A stretch of 64,000 nt of DNA from Acetobacteraceae bacterium. Lineage in GTDB: Bacteria; Pseudomonadota; Alphaproteobacteria; Acetobacterales; Acetobacteraceae. Shown here piece after piece: positions 43,354 to 54,992 of this stretch. Made by a program: the position numbers and the translations under genes. The stretch is taken from the NCBI GenBank assembly GCA_027487675.1, contig JAIYDD010000270.1, forward strand, positions 1 through 64,000, written 5' to 3'. Every line of letters begins with the position of its first letter. Within the stretch, counting starts at the first letter, position 1. A model generated the notes under the pieces. That model searched no databases. It was not told the DNA's origin and worked only from the letters and a program-made list of their open reading frames with translations.

Positions 43354-43985
43354 ATGGCTGACCTGCCCGCGGGCGCTGCGGCGCGCCCCAACCCCCCGTC
43401 GGGGCGCGACGCGGACAGCCGCTTCCTGCGCCGCGCGCTGATCGCCGGCGCCGTCTTCGCGCTGGCGCTGGCGGCCTCGCGGATGCGCGGCAGCGCTGCT
43501 GCCGGTCTTCGCCGGCGTGGTGGTGGCCACGCTGTGGCTCGCGGTCGCGGCGCTGCTGGAACTTCGGCTGCGCCTCTCGCGGCGCTGGTTGGCAGCGAGC
43601 TTCTCGACCAGGCGGCGCACAGCTCGCCGGGCGCGCGCCGGCGGCGGCGGCGGCGCTGGAAGGCCGCTTCGGCCTCGACCCCCACGGCCCGGCCGGGCCG
43701 TCGCGCGAGGCGGGGCAGGGCATGGGCGGCGGTGCCGGGCTCGATCTCGCCCGGCAGCTTGCCTCCGGCATCGCGGGCATCGGCGCGGCGGCGGTGGGTG
43801 CCGGCACTGGCCTGGTTGTCGCCATCGTCGGCGGCATCTTCCTGGCGGCCGATCCGGGGGACTATCGCTGCGGCCAGGTGCTTCGCGGCCCGAGCCCGCG
43901 CGACCTGGCCGAGGCCGCGCTGCGCGATGCCGGCCGGGCGCAGTCGCTGCAGGCGCACGTGATCTGCATGGCGGTGGTCGGACGC
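43354..43985 (+). pseudogene. Decayed AI-2E family transporter gene
   Basis: Pieces of one AI-2E protein appear in order in three reading frames: FLRRALIAGAVFALALAA (frame of ATG 43354), then LLPVFAGVVVATLWLAVAAL from about 43496, then LVGSELLDQAAHSSPG near 43585, then ALEGRFGLDPHGPAG and ASGIAGIGAAAVGAGTGLVV with LAADPGDYRCGQVLR at about 43640-43890, and finally LRDLAEAALRDAG-like and ICMAVVG fragments. The C-terminal half of the family is missing. At least three frameshifts and the 3' loss mean no functional product. The reading of frames is direct; the boundaries are approximate. Confidence 0.7.
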
Positions 43986-44152
43986 CGGCGATCGCCTGCG
44001 GGGGCCGCGCCTCGCCGCCGATCTTCCCGCGACGCGGCGGACCAAGCGCCACCCGGCCCGGGACGCCGTCCGGGCAGCATGCCGCGGCGATCCGCGCCAG
44101 GGGGGGCCGGGGGGGTCCACGGGCCACCGGCGCCGGCCGGCTGGCGCGGCGT

Positions 44153-44434
44153 TCAGCCCATGACGAAGCCGCGGAAGGTGGGCGGCGGCATGGCCGGGCC
44201 GGGCGGGCTGATCACCGGGACTTCCGGCAGCGAAGGCGGCATGCCGGGCACCTCGGCCGGGCCGCCGGGCGGTGCCTCCGGCACGGGGGGCAGGCCGGGC
44301 AGTTCGGGGCCGGGCGCGGGCGGCGGGGCGACGGGGCCTGGCGCCGGCGGGTTCACCGGCGGCAGGCCGGGCAGTTCCGGCGGGGGCGGCTCGGCCGGGG
44401 GCGGGGGATCGGAGGGGGGGCTGGCGTGCTGCAT
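44153..44434 (-). CDS. Proline-rich hypothetical protein, 93 residues
   Basis: From ATG 44434 the frame encodes a protein of which over 40% is proline (ASPPSDPPPPAEPPPPELPG, with PELPGLPPV occurring twice). It contains no hydrophobic segment, so it would be an extended disordered peptide. Similar Pro-rich ORFs are often annotated in GC-rich alphaproteobacteria, but no ribosome-binding site is visible here. It may be only a GC-rich open frame next to decayed sequence. Confidence 0.3.
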   Translation of the reverse strand: MQHASPPSDPPPPAEPPPPELPGLPPVNPPAPGPVAPPPAPGPELPGLPPVPEAPPGGPAEVPGMPPSLPEVPVISPPGPAMPPPTFRGFVMG

Positions 44435-44776
44435 GTCAGCGCAACGCGTGGCGCGGCCGGTGGTGGCGCGCGGCCGGTCGGCGCGGCTGCGCCCTGCGAT
44501 CGCCGCCTTGCATGCCGCGCGGCAGGATCGGCGGCGTCGTGCCGGCACGCGGCACCGGGACAGGTGCCTGGATGCCGCGATCGACATGGCCTCGCCGCTG
44601 GCGCCCCGGCGCCCGGGCTGCACGCCCGAAGGGGTCGAGCCCGCCACCGCCGCGCTGGCTTGCCGCGGCCGCGGTTGGGGGCGGATCCGCACCCCAAGAA
44701 TGCCTGGCGCGCCGCATCGCTTGCGCCGGCGAAGCTTCGCGGCGGGATCCGCGCCGTGTCCGGCGCGGCGCCCGGT
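44435..44776. other. Non-coding or decayed stretch, 342 bp
   Basis: It lies between carD and the proline-rich frame. Short protein-like pieces (for example RCLDAAIDMASPLAP and PQECLARRIACAGEA) occur in different frames of the plus strand. That would fit a second degraded gene, but I cannot match it to a family. Confidence 0.35.
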
Positions 44777-45361
44777 TCAGGCCGCGGCCGGCACCGATGA
44801 GGATGAGACGGGCAGGCGTTCGGTGATCTTCTGCGTCGCGGCCTCGCGCGTGATGTTCTCCACCGCCGCGATCTCGACCGACAGGCGCTCCAGCGCCGCC
44901 TCGAAGATCTGCCGTTCGGAAAAGCTGCGCTCGGGGTTGTGCACGTTGCGGCCGAGGTCGCGCAGCACTTCCGCGACCTTGCGCGGGTCGCCGCTGTTCA
45001 GCTTGGCCTGCAGTTCCTGCGCGCGGCGCGCCCAGGTGACGCCGCGGGCGGCGCCGCGCGGGGTGGAGCCGAGCACGTCCAGCGCCTCGGCGATCAGCGC
45101 GCCGCCGGCCAGGCGACGGATGCCGTTGGAGGCGAGCTTGGCGCGCGGCACGCGCACCAGCAGCTTGCCCTCGCCGAAGGCGAAATGGACGAGGTCGAGC
45201 CGCTCGCCGCTGACGACGAAGGTCGATTCGCCGGTCACGCGGCCGACGCCATGGGCCGGGTGCATGACCGCATCGCCGACCGCGAAGCTGGCCTGCGCCG
45301 CGCCCGGCTGGGCGAGGGGTGCACGGGCGTCGTCGGTCTTCGGCATGGCGGCCGGCTCCAT
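44777..45361 (-). CDS. CarD/CdnL family transcription regulator
   Basis: This 194-residue protein has an N-terminal CarD-type RNA-polymerase-interacting (Tudor-like) domain at about 25-85 (FAVGDAVMHPAHGVGRVTGE, VRVPRAKLASNGIRRL) and a C-terminal helical DNA-binding domain (WARRAQELQAKLNSGDPRKV, LRDLGRN, FSERQIFEAALERLSVEIAA). CarD proteins bind the RNA polymerase beta subunit and stabilise open complexes at rRNA and other promoters. The start ATG 45361 has GGAG ten bases upstream. It is separated from the sigma-factor gene by decayed DNA. Confidence 0.9.
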   Translation of the reverse strand: MEPAAMPKTDDARAPLAQPGAAQASFAVGDAVMHPAHGVGRVTGESTFVVSGERLDLVHFAFGEGKLLVRVPRAKLASNGIRRLAGGALIAEALDVLGSTPRGAARGVTWARRAQELQAKLNSGDPRKVAEVLRDLGRNVHNPERSFSERQIFEAALERLSVEIAAVENITREAATQKITERLPVSSSSVPAAA

Positions 45362-45784
45362 GGGGCGTGATCTCCGGGTGAAGTCGAACAGGTGAGGCGC
45401 GGTTGCGCAGCAATCAAGCGCGCGTGACGCAAAGCCACATGCGCGGGGCATGCATCATGCCATCGGCTGCCCGCCGCGTGCCAGCGATTCGCGTCATGCC
45501 TGCCGTGCGCGATGCAGCATCGCGGCGGGCCTGCGCCGCCATCGGCCCCGACACGCAGTCCGGCGCCGGGTGCCAGGCGGGGACGCGACCCGCCGGCCCT
45601 GCCGCAGGCTTCCCAGAACGTCGCCCCGGCGACGGGCTTGCGTCCTGCGACGGGTGCGATCATGAATGCCGCCAACACATGCCGGGCATGTGCGCCGGGC
45701 AGGGCCGCCGGCGCCGCGCGGGCATGCGTGGTGTCCCGGTGCGTGCCGGGGCGGCAACGAAACAGGGGCGGGAGGCGTCCGGGG
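45362..45784. other. Divergent intergenic region, 423 bp
   Basis: This is the region between carD and livG. It should contain both promoters. I see no gene; an open frame upstream of livG lacks protein-like character. Small palindromes such as GCATGCATCATGC near 45450 occur. Confidence 0.4.
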
Positions 45785-46554
45785 GTGTCCGACACGATCC
45801 TCGAGACCGAGGGGCTCACGAAGGAATTCCGCGGCTTCGTCGCGGTGTCCGACGTGCGGCTGCAGGTCCGGCGCGGCAGCATCCACGGGCTGATCGGCCC
45901 GAACGGCGCGGGCAAGACCACCTGCTTCAACCTGCTGACCAAGTTCCTGCCGCCGACGCGGGGCGCCATCCGCTACGACGGGCGCGACATCACGGGGATG
46001 AAGCCGGCCGAGGTGGCGCGGCTCGGCCTGGTGCGCAGCTTCCAGATCTCGGCGGTCTTCCCGCACCTGACGGTGCTCGAGAATGTGCGCGTCGCCCTGC
46101 AGCGGCATCGCGGCGGCAGCTTCGACTTCTGGCGCGCCGAATCGGTGCTGAAGAGCCTGGACGGCCGCGCGATGGAACTGCTCGAGGATGTCGGGCTGAC
46201 CGGCTATGCGAAGGTCAATGCGGGCGAGCTGCCCTATGGCCGCAAGCGCGCGCTGGAGATCGCGACGACGCTCGCCCTCGACCCCGTGATGCTGCTGCTG
46301 GACGAGCCGACGGCGGGCATGACGCATGAGGACGTGGACCGCATCATCTCACTGGTGAAGCGCGTGGCGCAGGGCCGCACCGTGCTGCTGGTGGAGCACA
46401 ACCTGAAGGTCGTCTCCGGCCTGTGCGACACCATCACCGTGCTGGCGCGCGGCGCTGTGCTGGCCGAGGGCGACTACGCCGCCGTCAGCGCCAACCCGGA
46501 CGTCCAGGCCGCCTATCTCGGCACGGATCCCGGCATCGCGGGGGGAGGGCACTG

Positions 46555-46555
<1 letters not shown>
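45785..46555 (+). CDS. livG: Branched-chain amino acid-type ABC transporter ATPase (LivG)
   Basis: This 256-residue ATPase has Walker A GPNGAGKTT, the signature-like segment LPYGRKRALEIA (degenerate in LivG proteins), Walker B VMLLLDEPTAG and an H-loop in LLVEHNLKVV. The start is GTG 45785, with GGAGG nine bases upstream. It is first in livG-livF-livK-livH-livM. These high-affinity importers take amino acids but also amides and aromatic acids, so the cargo is open. Confidence 0.92.
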
Positions 46556-47298
<743 letters not shown>

Positions 47299-47368
47299 CC
47301 GGGCGCGGGGCGGGGAAGGCCGGGCCGGGCCGGCCTGGGATTGCAAACGACAGGAGAGGAACACGCAG

Positions 47369-48616
47369 ATGACACTCGATCGCCGCACGCTGATCACCGG
47401 CGCCGCCGCCGGCGCCACCCTGGGCGGCCTGCCCTTCCAGAGCCGCCAGGCCCGCGCCCAGGCCGCCAACACCATCCGGATCGGCGTGCTGAACGACCAG
47501 TCCGGCCTGTATCGCGACCTCTCCGGCCCGGGCTCGACCCATGCGGTGCGCCTGGCGATCCAGGAGAGCGGCATCACCCAGCGCGGCATCAACGTGGAGG
47601 TCGTGCAGGCCGACCACCAGAACCGCCCCGATGTCGGCTCCACCGTCGTGCGCCAGTGGATCGACCGCGACGGCATCGACGTGGTGATGGACATCCCGAC
47701 TTCCTCCGTCGCGCTGGCGGTCAACACGCTGGTGCGAGAGCGGAACAAGATCTTCCTCGCCTCCGGCCCCGCGACCTCCGACCTGACCGGCGCGCAGTGC
47801 TCGCCGAACACCATCCACTGGACCTACGACACCTACATGCTGGCGCGCTCCACCGGCGGCGCGCTGGTGGCGGCCGGCGGGCGTTCCTGGTTCTTCGTCA
47901 CCGCCGACTACGCCTTCGGCCACGCGCTGGAGCGCGACGTGTCGAACTTCGTGCGCGGCCAGGGCGGCACCGTCGTGGGTTCGGTCCGCACGCCCTTCCC
48001 GGGCACCACCGACTTCTCCTCCTTCCTCCAGCAGGCGCAGCGCTCGCGCGCGCAGGTGATCGGCCTGGCGAATGCCGGCGGCGACACCATCAACTCCATC
48101 AAGCAGGCGGCCGAGTTCCGCATCACGCGCGGCGGCACGCGGCTGGCCGGGCTGCTGGTGTTCCTGACGGACGTCGACAGCCTCGGCCTCGAAGTGGCGC
48201 AGGGCCTCGTGCTGTCGGAGACCTTCTACTGGGATCTCAACGACCGCACGCGGAACTTCACCCAGCGCCTCGGCCAGATGCCGGGCAATGTCCGCCCCTC
48301 CATGGTGCAGGCCGGCTGCTACGCGGCGGCGCTGCACTACTTCAAGGCGGTGATGGACATGGGCGTGGCGGCCGCCAAGGCCTCGGGCGTGGAGGCGGTG
48401 AACCGCATGAAGGCGATGCCGACCTCGGACGACGCCTTCGGCGAAGGCCGCATCCGCCGCGACGGCCGCAAGCTGCACCCCTGCTACCTGTTCCAGGTGA
48501 AGACCCCGCAGGAGAGCAGCGGCCGCTGGGACTACTACAAGCTGCTGAACACCGTCCCCGGCGAGGAAGCCTTCCGCGCCGAGAACGCCGGCGGCTGCGC
48601 GCTGGTGCAGTCCTGA
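47369..48616 (+). CDS. livK: Branched-chain amino acid-type ABC transporter binding protein (LivK type)
   Basis: This 415-residue periplasmic protein has a twin-arginine-like leader (LDRRTLITGAAAGATLGG) and the type I periplasmic fold: IRIGVLNDQSGLYRDLSGPG, VVMDIPTSSVALAVN, WFFVTADYAFGHALERDVSN. The sequence is closer in appearance to amide/urea or aromatic-compound receptors than to LivJ, so leucine is not assured. Strong ribosome-binding site AGGAGAGGA. Confidence 0.88.
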   Translation: MTLDRRTLITGAAAGATLGGLPFQSRQARAQAANTIRIGVLNDQSGLYRDLSGPGSTHAVRLAIQESGITQRGINVEVVQADHQNRPDVGSTVVRQWIDRDGIDVVMDIPTSSVALAVNTLVRERNKIFLASGPATSDLTGAQCSPNTIHWTYDTYMLARSTGGALVAAGGRSWFFVTADYAFGHALERDVSNFVRGQGGTVVGSVRTPFPGTTDFSSFLQQAQRSRAQVIGLANAGGDTINSIKQAAEFRITRGGTRLAGLLVFLTDVDSLGLEVAQGLVLSETFYWDLNDRTRNFTQRLGQMPGNVRPSMVQAGCYAAALHYFKAVMDMGVAAAKASGVEAVNRMKAMPTSDDAFGEGRIRRDGRKLHPCYLFQVKTPQESSGRWDYYKLLNTVPGEEAFRAENAGGCALVQS

Positions 48617-48687
48617 GTTGAGCCCATCGGGCCGGGCGGGAGCTTCCCGCCCGGCCCACGCGCGCCACCCCGAGGTCGCCCGACATC

Positions 48688-49569
48688 ATGGAAAGCCTGA
48701 TCTTCTTCCTGGAAGACGCCGCGCCGCTGCTGGTGCTCGGCCTGGTGAACGGCGCCTTCTACGCGCTGCTCTCGCTCGGCCTCGCGGTGATCTTCGGCAT
48801 GCTGAACGTGATCAACTTCACGCATGGCGCGCAGTTCATGATGGGCGCCTTCGTCGCCTGGATGCTGCTGAGCTGGGCCGGCATCGGCTATTGGGGCGCG
48901 CTGATCCTGGCGCCGCTGATCGTGGGCGCGGTCGGCGTGCTGATCGAGAAGACGATGATCTCCCGCCTCTACAAGCTGGACCACCTCTACGGCCTGCTGC
49001 TGACCTTCGGCTGCGCCCTGGTGATCGAGGGGCTGTTCCGCAACAATTTCGGCGTCTCCGGCCTGCCCTACGCGGTGCCGGCGGAGCTGCGCGGCGGCAT
49101 CGACCTGGGCTTCATGTTCCTGCCGACCTATCGCGGCTGGGTGGTGCTGATGGCCGTCGTGATGTGCCTGCTGACCTGGTACGTGATCGAGAAGACCAAG
49201 GTCGGCAGCTACCTGCGCGCCGCGACGGAGCGCCCGCAGCTGGTGCAGGCCTTCGGCGTGAACGTGCCGCGCATGATGACGCTGACCTACGGCGCGGGCG
49301 TGGCGCTGGCCGCCTTCGCCGGCGTGCTGGCGGCGCCGATCTACTCCGTCCGCCCCGACATGGGGGCGAGCTTCATCATCACCGTCTTCGCGGTGGTCGT
49401 GATCGGCGGGATGGGATCGATCATGGGCTCGATCGTCACCGGCTTCATGCTGGGCTTCGTCCAGGGCGTGACGGAGCTGATCTACCCGCCCTTCGCCCAG
49501 ACCGTCGTGTTCTTCATCATGGCGATCGTGCTGCTGACGCGGCCGGCCGGCCTGTTCGGGAGGGCCTGA
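48688..49569 (+). CDS. livH: Branched-chain amino acid-type ABC transporter permease (LivH)
   Basis: This 293-residue permease has about eight hydrophobic segments. LivH motifs include LGLAVIFGMLNVINFTHGAQ, RAATERPQLVQAFGVNVPRM and GVALAAFAGVLAAPI. It forms the membrane pore with LivM. It is separated from livK by 71 bp and from livM by three bases. Confidence 0.92.
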   Translation: MESLIFFLEDAAPLLVLGLVNGAFYALLSLGLAVIFGMLNVINFTHGAQFMMGAFVAWMLLSWAGIGYWGALILAPLIVGAVGVLIEKTMISRLYKLDHLYGLLLTFGCALVIEGLFRNNFGVSGLPYAVPAELRGGIDLGFMFLPTYRGWVVLMAVVMCLLTWYVIEKTKVGSYLRAATERPQLVQAFGVNVPRMMTLTYGAGVALAAFAGVLAAPIYSVRPDMGASFIITVFAVVVIGGMGSIMGSIVTGFMLGFVQGVTELIYPPFAQTVVFFIMAIVLLTRPAGLFGRA

Positions 49570-49572
49570 TCC

Positions 49573-50562
49573 ATGGCCGGTGAGACCATCGCCTCCGCGG
49601 CGATCCGCCCCGACACCGACATCCAGGGGTTCTTCGGCTTCAGCCGCCCGCAGGCCATCGCCTTCCTGGTGCTGGTCGCCGTCGTGGCCGTCAGCCCCTT
49701 CCTGCTCTACCCGGTCTTCCTGATGAAGATCCTCTGCTTCGCGCTGTTCGCCTGCGCCTTCAACCTGCTGATCGGGTATGTCGGCCTGCTCAGCTTCGGC
49801 CACGCCGCCTATTTCGGCATGGGCGCCTACATCGCCGGCTACACCGCCAAGGCCTGGGGCTTCCCGCCGGAGGTGTCGATCCTGCTCGGCGGCGCGGTCG
49901 GCGCCGCGCTCGGCCTGCCCTTCGGCTGGCTGGCGATCCGCCGCGCCGGCATCTACTTCGCCATGATCACGCTCGCGCTCGCGCAGATGGTCTACTTCTT
50001 CTGCCTGCAGGCGCCCTTCACCGGCGGCGAGGACGGCATCCAGGCCATCCCGCGCGGCACGCTGCTCGGCATCTTCGATCTCTCCTCCGACATGGCGATG
50101 TACTGGCTGACGGCCTTCGTCTTCCTGGCCGGCTTCCTGCTGATCCACCGCATCGTGCATTCGCCCTTCGGCCAAGTGCTGAAGGCGATCCGCGACAACG
50201 AGCCGCGCGCCATCTCGCTCGGCTACCGGGTGGAGAACTACAAGCTGGTGGCCTTCGTGCTCTCCGCCGGGCTGGCCGGCATCGCGGGCGGCACCAAGGC
50301 GCTGGTCTTCAACATCGCGACCCTGACCGACGTGCACTGGTCGATGTCCGGCGAGGTGGTGCTGATGAGCCTGGTCGGCGGGCTCGGCACCGTCTTCGGC
50401 CCGGTGGTGGGTGCCGCGGTGATCATCACCATGCAGAACTACCTGGCGGAATTCGGCGCCTGGGTGCTGGTGATCCAGGGCGCGATCTTCATCGCCTGCG
50501 TGCTGGCCTTCCGCCGCGGCGTGCTCGGCGAGATCGCCCATGCGCTGAAGGTGAAGCTGTAG
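49573..50562 (+). CDS. livM: Branched-chain amino acid-type ABC transporter permease (LivM)
   Basis: This 329-residue permease carries NLLIGYVGLLSFGHAAYFGM and AIRDNEPRAISLGYRVENYK (the ATPase-coupling loop). LivM proteins are often longer or fused to an ATPase domain; this one is the stand-alone form. It is the last gene of the liv operon. A 136-bp gap with no feature that I can name separates it from the DUF1028 gene. Confidence 0.92.
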   Translation: MAGETIASAAIRPDTDIQGFFGFSRPQAIAFLVLVAVVAVSPFLLYPVFLMKILCFALFACAFNLLIGYVGLLSFGHAAYFGMGAYIAGYTAKAWGFPPEVSILLGGAVGAALGLPFGWLAIRRAGIYFAMITLALAQMVYFFCLQAPFTGGEDGIQAIPRGTLLGIFDLSSDMAMYWLTAFVFLAGFLLIHRIVHSPFGQVLKAIRDNEPRAISLGYRVENYKLVAFVLSAGLAGIAGGTKALVFNIATLTDVHWSMSGEVVLMSLVGGLGTVFGPVVGAAVIITMQNYLAEFGAWVLVIQGAIFIACVLAFRRGVLGEIAHALKVKL

Positions 50563-50698
50563 GCGCGGTGCGGCGAGCGGCGCGCTGCCCGCAAGCGCGG
50601 CAGCGCCCGCCGAGAGGCTGGGCAATCGCGTGCCGCGCGGCCGTGTCACAAGCCCGTGGGCGTCTTGCGCCTGCGCGCCGGCCGCGGTTGATGCGCGC

Positions 50699-51405
50699 AT
50701 GACCTGGTCCATCCTGGCGAGAGACGCGGCGACCGGCGAGCTTGGCGCAGCCGTCGCCAGCCGCTTCCTGGCGGCCGGCGCGCTGTGCCCGCGCGTCGAG
50801 GGCGGCGTGGGCGCGGTGTCCACCCAGGCGCTGGTCAATCCCTTCATCGCGCCCGATGCGCTGGCCGGGCTGCGCGGCGGCGGCGCGCCGGAGGACGTGC
50901 TGGCGGCGCTGCTGGCGGCGGACCCTGGGCGCGCGGTGCGCCAGGCGCATCTGCTGGCGGCCGATGGGCGGTCGGCGCGGCACACGGGTGCCGAATGCGT
51001 CGGCTGGTGCGGGCATCTGGAAGGCCCCGATGTCTCGGTCGCGGGCAACATGCTGGCGGGGCCGGAGGTGCTGGCGGCGACGCGGGATGCCTTCCTGGCC
51101 ACCGCCGGCCTTCCGCTGGCCGAACGGCTGCTGGCGGCGATGCAGGCCGGCGAGGATGCGGGCGGCGACAGGCGCGGCCGGCAATCGGCGGCGATCCAGG
51201 TGGCCTCGGCGGACGCCTATCCGGACCTCGACCTGCGCGTGGACGACCATCCCGATCCGCTGGCCGAGCTGCGGCGGCTGCATGCCGTCTGGCGCGGCTA
51301 CCTGCGCCACTTCCGCCGCTTCCTGCCGGGCCGCGACCATCCGGGCGTCTTCGACCGCGCGGTGATCCAGGCCGCCATCGCCGCCGCGCAGGACCGGGGC
51401 GCGTG

Positions 51406-51406
<1 letters not shown>
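50699..51406 (+). CDS. DUF1028 family protein (Ntn-hydrolase-like)
   Basis: This 235-residue protein begins [20 protein letters not shown] and contains [14 protein letters not shown], the DUF1028 signature. The family belongs to the Ntn-hydrolase superfamily; removal of Met1 would expose Thr2 as a possible nucleophile. The gene heads, and overlaps by one base, a dipeptide-type ABC operon, an association seen in other bacteria. It may therefore hydrolyse a peptide or gamma-glutamyl compound taken up by that system. There is no signal peptide, so it is cytoplasmic. Confidence 0.85.
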
Positions 51407-52388
<982 letters not shown>

Positions 52389-52392
<4 letters not shown>

Positions 52393-53465
52393 GCGAGCCG
52401 ATCCTCGAGCTGCGCGACGTCGCGCGCGCCTTCCCGGTGCGCGATGCGCTGGGCCGCGCGCGCGGCGCGGTGCGGGCGGTGGATGGCGTGAGCCTTTCCG
52501 TGCCCGAGGGCAGCGTGCTGGCCATCGTCGGCGAGAGCGGCTGCGGCAAGTCCACGCTCGGCCGCCTGATGCTGCGGCTGATCGAGCCCGACCGCGGCGC
52601 GATCCGCTTCATGGGGGAGGATCTGCGCGCGCTGTCGCCCGCCGCGCTGCGCCGGCGCCGGCGCGACATGCAGCTGATCTTCCAGGACCCCTTCGCCAGC
52701 CTCGATCCGCGCATGACGGTGGAGCAGGCGGTGGCGGAGCCGCTGCGGCTGCACGGCATCGTGCCGCGCGCGCAGGAAGCGGCGCGCGTCGCCGAATTGC
52801 TGGCGCGCGTCGGGCTGCGGCCCGAACAGGCGCGGCGCTGGCCGCACGAATTCAGCGGCGGGCAGCGCCAGCGCATCGCCATCGCGCGCGCGCTGGCCAG
52901 CCGGCCGCGGCTGATCGTCGGCGACGAGCCCGTCAGCGCGCTGGATGTCTCCGTGCAGGCGCAGGTGGTGAACCTGCTGCAGGACCTGATCGCGGAGCTC
53001 GGCCTCACCTTCGTGCTGATCAGCCACGACCTCGGCGTGGTGCGGCATGTCGCGGACCGCGTCGCCGTGATGTATCTCGGCCGCATCGTGGAGGACGGGC
53101 CGACCGAGGCCGTCTTCGCCGCGCCGCGGCATCCCTATACGCGGGCGCTGCTGGCCTCCGTGCCTGGCCAGGGCGGCCCAGGCGGCGGCAAGGTCGCGGT
53201 GCTGGAAGGCGACATCCCGAGCCCGATCGACCCGCCCTCGGGCTGCCGCTTCCGCACGCGCTGCCCGCATGCCGTGCCGCTCTGCGCGGAGACGACGCCC
53301 GAGCTGGAAGGCGCCGCGCACCGCGTCGCCTGCCATCTTGCCGACAGCCTGTCGCCCGCCACCCCGCCGCGCGAGCGCGACGCCGGTGGCGAAAGGCTGC
53401 GCCGCCTGCAAGGCTTCTTCACCGACCGGGCCAACCCGGCACCATCCACGGGAGACAGGGCATGA
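52389..53465 (+). CDS. Dipeptide-type ABC transporter ATP-binding protein (DppF-like, second system)
   Basis: This 358-residue ATPase has Walker [10 protein letters not shown], signature FSGGQRQR, Walker B LIVGDEPV and the cysteine-bearing C-terminal domain (SGCRFRTRCPHAVPLC). It overlaps the upstream gene by four bases (ATGA) and the downstream binding-protein gene by four bases. Confidence 0.93.
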
Positions 53466-54973
53466 TCCGCAAGACCATCGCCGCCGGGCTGCTGGCCATC
53501 GGCGCGCTGGCCGCGCCGCAGGCCGAGGCGCAGCATCTGCGCATCGCGCTGCGCGAGGACCCGGACATCCTCGACCCCACCCTGTCGCGCACCTATGTCG
53601 GCCGCATCGTCTACATGGGCCTCTGCGACAAGCTGATGGACATCAACGAGCGGCTGGAGCCGATCCCGCAGCTCGCCACCGCCTGGCGCTGGGCCGATCC
53701 GACGACGCTCGACATCACCATCCGCCAGGGCGTGCGCTTCCACGACGGCGAGGTGATGGACGCCGAAGCGGTCCGTTATTCGCTGAACCGCCACCTGACG
53801 ATGCAGGGCAGCTTCCGGCGCAGCGAGATGGGCGGCGTGACCGCCATCGAGATCGTGGATCCGCAGACCGTGCGCATCCGCCTCGACCGCCCGAACGCCG
53901 CCTTCCTGGCGACGCTGACCGACCGCGCCGGCATGATCGTCAGCCCCCGCGCCGCCGAAGCCGCCGGCCGCAACTTCGGCACGCGCCCGGTCTGCGCCGG
54001 CCCGATGCGCTTCGTGGAACGCGTGGCGCAGGAACGCATCGTGCTGGACCGCTTCCCGGAATACTGGGATGCGGCGCGCATCCATCTCAGCCGCGTCACC
54101 TACCTGCCGATCCCCGACAACACGGTGCGGCTGGCCAATCTGCAATCCGGCGCGGTGGAGTTCGGGGAGCGGATGGAGCCCGACGACCTGCGTTCCATCC
54201 AGCGCAACCGCAACCTGCGCGGCGTGCCGGTGGACGAGCTGGGCTACCAGGGCCTGACGATCAACATCGGCAACGGCGCGCGCGCGAACACGCCGATGGG
54301 CCGCGATGCACGGGTGCGCCAGGCCTTCGAGCTGTCGCTCGACCGCGCCGCCATCAACCAGGTGGTCTATGAGGGGATGTACACGCCGACGCGCCAGCCG
54401 GTGCCGCCGGCCTCGCCCTTCCACCTGCGCGACTTCCAGCCGGAGCCGCGCAACGTGCCGCGCGCGCGCGAATTGCTGCGCGCCGCCGGCCACACCGGCC
54501 CGGTGCCGGTGGAGCTGCTGGTGCCGAACAACCCCGACCTGCGCCAGGTGGGCGAGGTGATCCAGGCGATGGCGCGCGAAAGCGGCTTCGAGGTGACGAT
54601 CCGCGCCAGCGAATTCGCCTCCGCCCTGCAAGGCGCGGTGCGCGGCGAGTTCGAGGTGTTCCTGCTCGGCTGGTCGGGGCGCACCGATCCGGACGGCAAC
54701 ATCTTCGCCTTCACCCATTCGACCGGCGGGCAGAACGACGGCCGCTATTCCAACCCCGAGGTGGACCGGCTGCTGGAACAGGCCCGCGCGGAAGGCGACG
54801 TGGAGCGCCGCCGCGCGCTCTATCGCCAGGTGGCGGAGATCTCGCTGGCGCAGGACCGGCACCGCATCTACCTGTGGCACCGCAAGAACGTGATGATCCA
54901 CTCGACGCGGCTGACCGGCTACCAGCCCAACCCGGATGGCATGATCCGGCTGCAGGGCATGAGGCTGAACTGA
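53462..54973 (+). CDS. Dipeptide-type ABC transporter substrate-binding protein (second system)
   Basis: This 503-residue protein has a Sec signal peptide (cleavage near QAEA-QH) and the SBP family-5 pattern (DPDILDPTLSRTYVGRIVYM, QGVRFHDGEVMDAEAVRYSL, RQAFELSLDRAAINQVVYEG). The ligand is unknown. It is translated by coupling to the ATPase gene, while the permease genes lie beyond a strong double palindrome (54993-55117). Confidence 0.92.
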   Translation: MIRKTIAAGLLAIGALAAPQAEAQHLRIALREDPDILDPTLSRTYVGRIVYMGLCDKLMDINERLEPIPQLATAWRWADPTTLDITIRQGVRFHDGEVMDAEAVRYSLNRHLTMQGSFRRSEMGGVTAIEIVDPQTVRIRLDRPNAAFLATLTDRAGMIVSPRAAEAAGRNFGTRPVCAGPMRFVERVAQERIVLDRFPEYWDAARIHLSRVTYLPIPDNTVRLANLQSGAVEFGERMEPDDLRSIQRNRNLRGVPVDELGYQGLTINIGNGARANTPMGRDARVRQAFELSLDRAAINQVVYEGMYTPTRQPVPPASPFHLRDFQPEPRNVPRARELLRAAGHTGPVPVELLVPNNPDLRQVGEVIQAMARESGFEVTIRASEFASALQGAVRGEFEVFLLGWSGRTDPDGNIFAFTHSTGGQNDGRYSNPEVDRLLEQARAEGDVERRRALYRQVAEISLAQDRHRIYLWHRKNVMIHSTRLTGYQPNPDGMIRLQGMRLN

Positions 54974-54992
54974 TGGCGGGCGGCGCGCTTCT

